Assembly: GCA_021775415.1 (NCBI GenBank)
Contig: JAJFHV010000003.1
Location: 1-59,447 of the forward strand
From: Hyphomicrobiales bacterium
GTDB taxonomy: Bacteria; Pseudomonadota; Alphaproteobacteria; Rhizobiales; Rhizobiaceae
DNA length: 59,447 nucleotides
Reading direction: 5' to 3'
Notes under the pieces: generated by a model
Told to the model about the DNA's origin: nothing
The model's database searches: none
What the model saw: the letters and a program-made list of their open reading frames with translations, nothing else
Part shown: positions 55,857-59,447 of the stretch, one piece after another
Numbering within the stretch: the first letter of the stretch is position 1
How the letters are laid out: every line of letters begins with the position of its first letter
Position numbers and translations under genes: made by a program

Positions 55857-56494
55857 TGACGGCTGCGTTTAAGGGTTTCGCGGCCGGGGTCGCGCTGCTT
55901 GCTACCACTCAATTGGCTGGTGCTCATGATGGCGTTACGCATGAAACCTCAAATGAAGCAGCGCAACATCTCACAGCTTCCGCAAACACACCAGGATTTC
56001 CTGATATCAAGGGCGGTGACTTCAATCTTGTTGATCAAAATGGTGAACCGCGAACTTCGCGTGACCCATCCGGTCAACACCAGCTGGTCTTCTTTGGGTA
56101 TGCGAGCTGTAAGGCAATTTGTGATGTTGCACTGCCACGCATGGCAGAGGCAGTTGAGCGTTTGAAGAAAGAACAGTTTTCCGTAACACCCATTCTGATC
56201 ACCGTAGACCCGGAGCGGGACACGGTCGAAACCATGGGAGAATCGGTAAAGCGCATTCATCCGGACATGGTTGGGTTAACTGGAAGCGAGACTGCGCTTG
56301 CAGAGGCGTATAAGGCATTCCAGATTGAAAAATCCCTGGTTTATGAACACCCCGATGAAGGACCGATTTATGCACACGGCTCCTTCATTTACCTGCTCGG
56401 TCCAGATGGCAAATTTAAAACCCTGTTTCCTCCAGTTCTCAGCTCCGAACGAATTGCAGGAACCACCGCAGCCTACATAAAAGGTGAAAAGTAA
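55853..56494 (+). CDS. SCO1/SenC family copper/redox chaperone
   Basis: This is a 213-residue thioredoxin-fold protein with an N-terminal hydrophobic signal or anchor (about 5-24). The SCO copper site is complete: FGYASCKAICDVALPRM (Cys86, Cys90) and the distal His175 in IYAHGSFIYLLG. ITVDPERDTVE is another family mark. SCO1 proteins deliver copper to, or reduce the cysteines of, the CuA site of cytochrome oxidase. No oxidase genes are near. Its start overlaps the upstream gene's stop (ATGA), so it is translated with the two CxxxC proteins and may use them as partners. Confidence 0.92.
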   Translation: MMTAAFKGFAAGVALLATTQLAGAHDGVTHETSNEAAQHLTASANTPGFPDIKGGDFNLVDQNGEPRTSRDPSGQHQLVFFGYASCKAICDVALPRMAEAVERLKKEQFSVTPILITVDPERDTVETMGESVKRIHPDMVGLTGSETALAEAYKAFQIEKSLVYEHPDEGPIYAHGSFIYLLGPDGKFKTLFPPVLSSERIAGTTAAYIKGEK

Positions 56495-56521
56495 AAACGT
56501 CGTGTGAGCGGTGAAACATGA

Positions 56522-57376
56522 TCAGCCTGGAGACAGACCGCGCAGGCGCTCCGAACGACGGCGGAGAAGTTCCAGAGTTGTCAACATCATGATGGAAAGG
56601 CCAACCATCAAAGTTGCAACGGCAAGAATGGTTGGGGAGATTTGCTCCCGCAGACCGGTGAACATTTGCCAGGGCATGGTTTTCTGGCCCGATGAGCCAA
56701 CAAACAATATTACCACAGCTTCATCAAATGACGCGATAAAGGCAAACAATGCACCGGAAGTGACCCCCGGCATGATCAGTGGCATTTGAACCTTGAAGAA
56801 TGTGCGCACTGGATCAGCACCAAGGCTTGCGGCTGCCCGGGTCAGGCTTTTATCAAAACCTGTCAGTGTCGCGGTTACCGTAATGATCACAAACGGAGTA
56901 CCAAGGGCCACATGGGCAAACACAACTCCCCAATAAGTTCCCTGAAGACCGATGCGTGAATAGAAGAAATACATTCCCGCTGCTGAAATTATCACCGGCA
57001 CGATCATCGGCGAGATCAATGTCGCCATTATTGCACCACGAAACGGCACATGCGATTGCGACAGTCCAATGGCTGCAAGCGTTCCAAATCCGGTTGCAAG
57101 CAGGGTGGCGACCGGTGCAATCCTGAAGGAGTTGTAGACCGCGTTGTTCCAGTCGGAGTTGGTAAAAAAGTCCTTGTAATTTACCAGGCTGTAGCCGACC
57201 GGATCAAAACTTAGCATTTCCTTGGTGAACGTGAAAAACGGCAATGAATTAAAGGAAAGCGGGATAATCACTGTGATTGGAAACACCAGGAAAAAGAAGA
57301 TTAACGCACACAATACCCGGAAAGCGTAATGCCACGTAATCTGCAACGGTGTTGAATACGGCGGTAATGCGCCCAC
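56522..57376 (-). CDS. ABC transporter permease, PotC-like
   Basis: This is a 284-residue inner-membrane permease with six hydrophobic segments. The EAA loop RAAASLGADPVRTFFKVQMP (about 185-204) contacts the ATPase. The wording resembles PotC of spermidine/putrescine importers. The ATPase, second permease and binding protein are not in the window. Downstream on its strand lies the convergent SCO1 gene, and upstream is a divergent sulfatase, so it appears as a single-gene unit. It may serve a system encoded elsewhere. Confidence 0.88.
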   Translation of the reverse strand: MGALPPYSTPLQITWHYAFRVLCALIFFFLVFPITVIIPLSFNSLPFFTFTKEMLSFDPVGYSLVNYKDFFTNSDWNNAVYNSFRIAPVATLLATGFGTLAAIGLSQSHVPFRGAIMATLISPMIVPVIISAAGMYFFYSRIGLQGTYWGVVFAHVALGTPFVIITVTATLTGFDKSLTRAAASLGADPVRTFFKVQMPLIMPGVTSGALFAFIASFDEAVVILFVGSSGQKTMPWQMFTGLREQISPTILAVATLMVGLSIMMLTTLELLRRRSERLRGLSPG

Positions 57377-57582
57377 AATATTGTCCTTCCCAAACCCGAA
57401 CTGAAGCTGATCACCGGGATGTTCTGCAGGACGACCAAAAGCGACAATCTGGATGGAGATTTACAAGAAAAAAACCCGAATTAGATTTACAAACAGCAAA
57501 TGTGGATGGTGATAGCGAAAGCTAGACACCGGCATTGAATGATGTCTAATTTTGATTTCACGTGACGAGAGGGAATCAAAGC

Positions 57583-59190
57583 ATGCAAAACAAGCCTAAC
57601 GTCATATTGATCCTGGTAGATGATATGGGCTTTGCCGATCTGGGTATAACCGGATCGGAAATAAAAACTCCCAACATCGACAAACTCGCAAATAACGGCG
57701 CGCTGCTAACCTCGATGTATAATTGCGCACGCTGTTGCCCTACCCGTGCGTCACTGCTCACCGGCTTATACCCACACAACGCCGGTATAGGCCATATGGG
57801 CGTTAATTTCGGCACGCCCGCCTATCAAGGTTTCCTGCGCAATGACAGCGTGACCATTGCAGAAGTGCTGCGGGAATCCGGTTATCGCACCCTGATGTCC
57901 GGCAAGTGGCATGTAGCCGGCGATTTCAATCCGCGTGAAGTGGATAGCTGGCGAGTGGGTGATGTGGGCCACCCTACCCCGCGCCAACGTGGTTTTGACC
58001 GGTTTTACGGAACGCTCGACGGGGCAACGCATTTTTTCTCACCACACCACATGCTGGAAGATGACAGCCGGGTTCAGGTATTCCCGGATGATTTTTATTT
58101 CACTGATGCCATCACCGACAAGGCAATTGGCATGATTGAAGAATCCGTCAAGAAAGATGATCCATTCTTCCTCTATCTTGCCCACACGGCACCACATTGG
58201 CCGCTACATGCCCGCGAAGAAGACATCGCCAAATATGACAGTACATATTTGAAAGGCTGGGATGCGATCCGCACCGCCCGTCATGAGGAAATGAACGGGC
58301 GCAACATCCTGCAGGCAAATTGGGACATCTCCCCGCGCGATCAGGAAGTTCCGGCATGGGGTGACGTAAAACTCACCGACTGGGAAGCCAGCAAGATGGC
58401 CGTTTATGCGGCAATGGTGGACCGGATGGACCAATCTGTCGGGCGGTTGGTGGCTGCGCTCAAACGACTTGAGCAGTTTGAGGATACGCTGATCCTGTTT
58501 CTGTCAGACAATGGTGGTTGTGCTGAATTCATGGCTGAGGATGGCTGGGCACAATCCTTTCCCGATATTACCAATGACGGACGTAAGATCACCATGGGTA
58601 ATCATCCCGATATTCGCCCGGGAAGTGCAACTACCTACCAAAGCTACGACAAACCCTGGGCCAATGTCTCGAATGCTCCCTTCCGCCTTTACAAACACTA
58701 TGTGCATGAAGGCGGCATCTCCACGCCTCTAATTGCTCATTGGCCTAAAGGCATTGAGCCGGGGCACGTCAGCCATGAAGCCTGTCACGTGGTGGACATC
58801 CTGCCAACCATTCTGGAAGCAACAGGCAGTCCCTATCTCAAGGAACTGGGCGGACATGAAATCCAGCCATTTCAAGGGGAGTCTCTGGTCGACATGCTGG
58901 CAGGAAAGGACTGGAGCCGTGAGCAGCCAATCTTCTGGGAGCATGAGGGAAACTGCGCCGTTCGTCTTGGCAATTTCAAACTGGTGAAACAGTTTGATCA
59001 AGACTGGGAACTTTACGACATGGAGAGTGACCGAACGGAGCTGCACAATCTGACTGGCAAAAACCGGCCGCTGGAGCGCGAAATGCTAAGCCAATACAAC
59101 GCCTGGGCCGATGCCACCAACGTTATGGACTGGAACGATGCCCTGCCACGATTACTGAAAGCCTGGAACATGGAAAGTGTGGACGGATAG
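57583..59190 (+). CDS. Sulfatase (S1 family, arylsulfatase-like)
   Basis: This is a 535-residue sulfatase, started at ATG 57583 because GAGGGA lies about 9 bases upstream. Metal-binding Asp13-Asp14 is in ILVDDMGFADLG, and the formylglycine site is Cys51 in CCPTRASLLTG (CxPxR). Other active-site parts are GKWHVAGDF, HTAPHWPLHA and LSDNGGC. There is no obvious signal peptide, so cytoplasmic action or atypical export is likely. It would cleave sulfate esters of aryl or sugar compounds. A formylglycine-generating enzyme is not in the window. It is divergent from the PotC-like permease, which might import its substrate. Confidence 0.92.
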   Translation: MQNKPNVILILVDDMGFADLGITGSEIKTPNIDKLANNGALLTSMYNCARCCPTRASLLTGLYPHNAGIGHMGVNFGTPAYQGFLRNDSVTIAEVLRESGYRTLMSGKWHVAGDFNPREVDSWRVGDVGHPTPRQRGFDRFYGTLDGATHFFSPHHMLEDDSRVQVFPDDFYFTDAITDKAIGMIEESVKKDDPFFLYLAHTAPHWPLHAREEDIAKYDSTYLKGWDAIRTARHEEMNGRNILQANWDISPRDQEVPAWGDVKLTDWEASKMAVYAAMVDRMDQSVGRLVAALKRLEQFEDTLILFLSDNGGCAEFMAEDGWAQSFPDITNDGRKITMGNHPDIRPGSATTYQSYDKPWANVSNAPFRLYKHYVHEGGISTPLIAHWPKGIEPGHVSHEACHVVDILPTILEATGSPYLKELGGHEIQPFQGESLVDMLAGKDWSREQPIFWEHEGNCAVRLGNFKLVKQFDQDWELYDMESDRTELHNLTGKNRPLEREMLSQYNAWADATNVMDWNDALPRLLKAWNMESVDG

Positions 59191-59314
59191 ATTTCTGCCG
59201 TCTTTTGGTGGTGACTCAATTTGAATTTCAGAAGTGAGCCCACAACGGAATTCGCAGCTGTGTCGTAAAATGAACGAGAATCAGTTGATTTGATGTCTGC
59301 ATTGTGCTGCCACC

Positions 59315-59447
59315 TCAATCGGTCGACGCAACACATTGGTTAAATCTGTCTGCCGGGGTTTCAAATTGCAAGGTCTTTCTGGGCCGTTCGTTTAGCTGTC
59401 TTGCGACCCTGTTGAGATGTGCCTGTGAGTGTTGCGACAGGTCAGTT
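59315..59447 (-). mobile_element. IS30-family transposase, C-terminal end (cut by window edge)
   Basis: The minus-strand frame entering at the right edge reads HLNRVARQLNERPRKTLQFE and then TPADRFNQCVASTD before its stop at 59315. LNxRPRKTLxxxTPAxxF is the hallmark C-terminus of IS30-type transposases. Only about 44 codons are inside the window. The element's terminal inverted repeat should lie between 59200 and 59310, but I cannot fix it without the other end. Whether the element is intact is not visible. Confidence 0.85.

Overview
The window looks like a chromosomal segment of an alphaproteobacterium of the Hyphomicrobiales (Rhizobiales), probably marine or brackish. The lineage signals are a BA14K-family surface protein, a GPR/RgsE-like polar-growth coiled-coil protein with a CtrA-type box upstream, a RibH2-type lumazine synthase behind an FMN riboswitch, an alphaproteobacterial malic enzyme fused to a phosphotransacetylase domain, and an extended suf operon. 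A sulfatase, a TPR-sulfotransferase and an HpsN-like dehydrogenase fit an organosulfur-rich habitat. No rRNA, tRNA, CRISPR or complete mobile element was seen. An IS30-type transposase end touches the right edge.

Layout. 1-1311: PAS/hybrid-type histidine kinase, cut by the left edge. 1743-6702: a compact plus-strand set of three hydrolases (DUF2235 lipase-like membrane protein; amidase plus GH108 muramidase fusion; GHSLGG esterase). The last two end in the same hydrophobic C-terminal module, and this is the most unusual locus. 6714-9242: HisD/HpsN-like dehydrogenase divergent from a LacI regulator with two operator palindromes between them. 9239-10637: ferredoxin plus ferredoxin reductase. 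10760-15174: Hpt protein divergent from the 1260-residue GPR-like protein. 15190-18659: threonine dehydratase and malic enzyme. 18771-24182: DUF2865 protein, then the minus-strand operon nadE-MFS-gltX. 24271-25006: ribH and its FMN riboswitch. 25184-26319: BA14K protein and two tandem 41-residue membrane proteins. 26337-29628: aminotransferase and parE.

29883-38038: methyltransferase, DEAD-box helicase, TfoX-like and VOC proteins, PEP mutase-family protein, TenA, PilZ protein, and an SHMT paralogue divergent from a LysR regulator. 38072-46121: a long minus-strand iron-sulfur operon (cysteine desulfurase, sufB, two small membrane proteins, sufC, sufD, sufS, sufT-like, sufA-like, DUF1989 protein) with tight or overlapping junctions. 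46359-52110: hydrolase, TPR-sulfotransferase, MsrA-like protein, PAS-like protein, and AraC, LuxR and MerR regulators.

52328-54664: M24-fold protein plus M20 amidohydrolase pair. 54794-56494: three exported or membrane-anchored CxxxC proteins, two of them paralogues and the third SCO1-like. 56522-59190: lone PotC-like permease and a sulfatase. 59315-59447: IS30 transposase 3' end.

All assignments come from reading the sequence and recalled family motifs. No database search was run.
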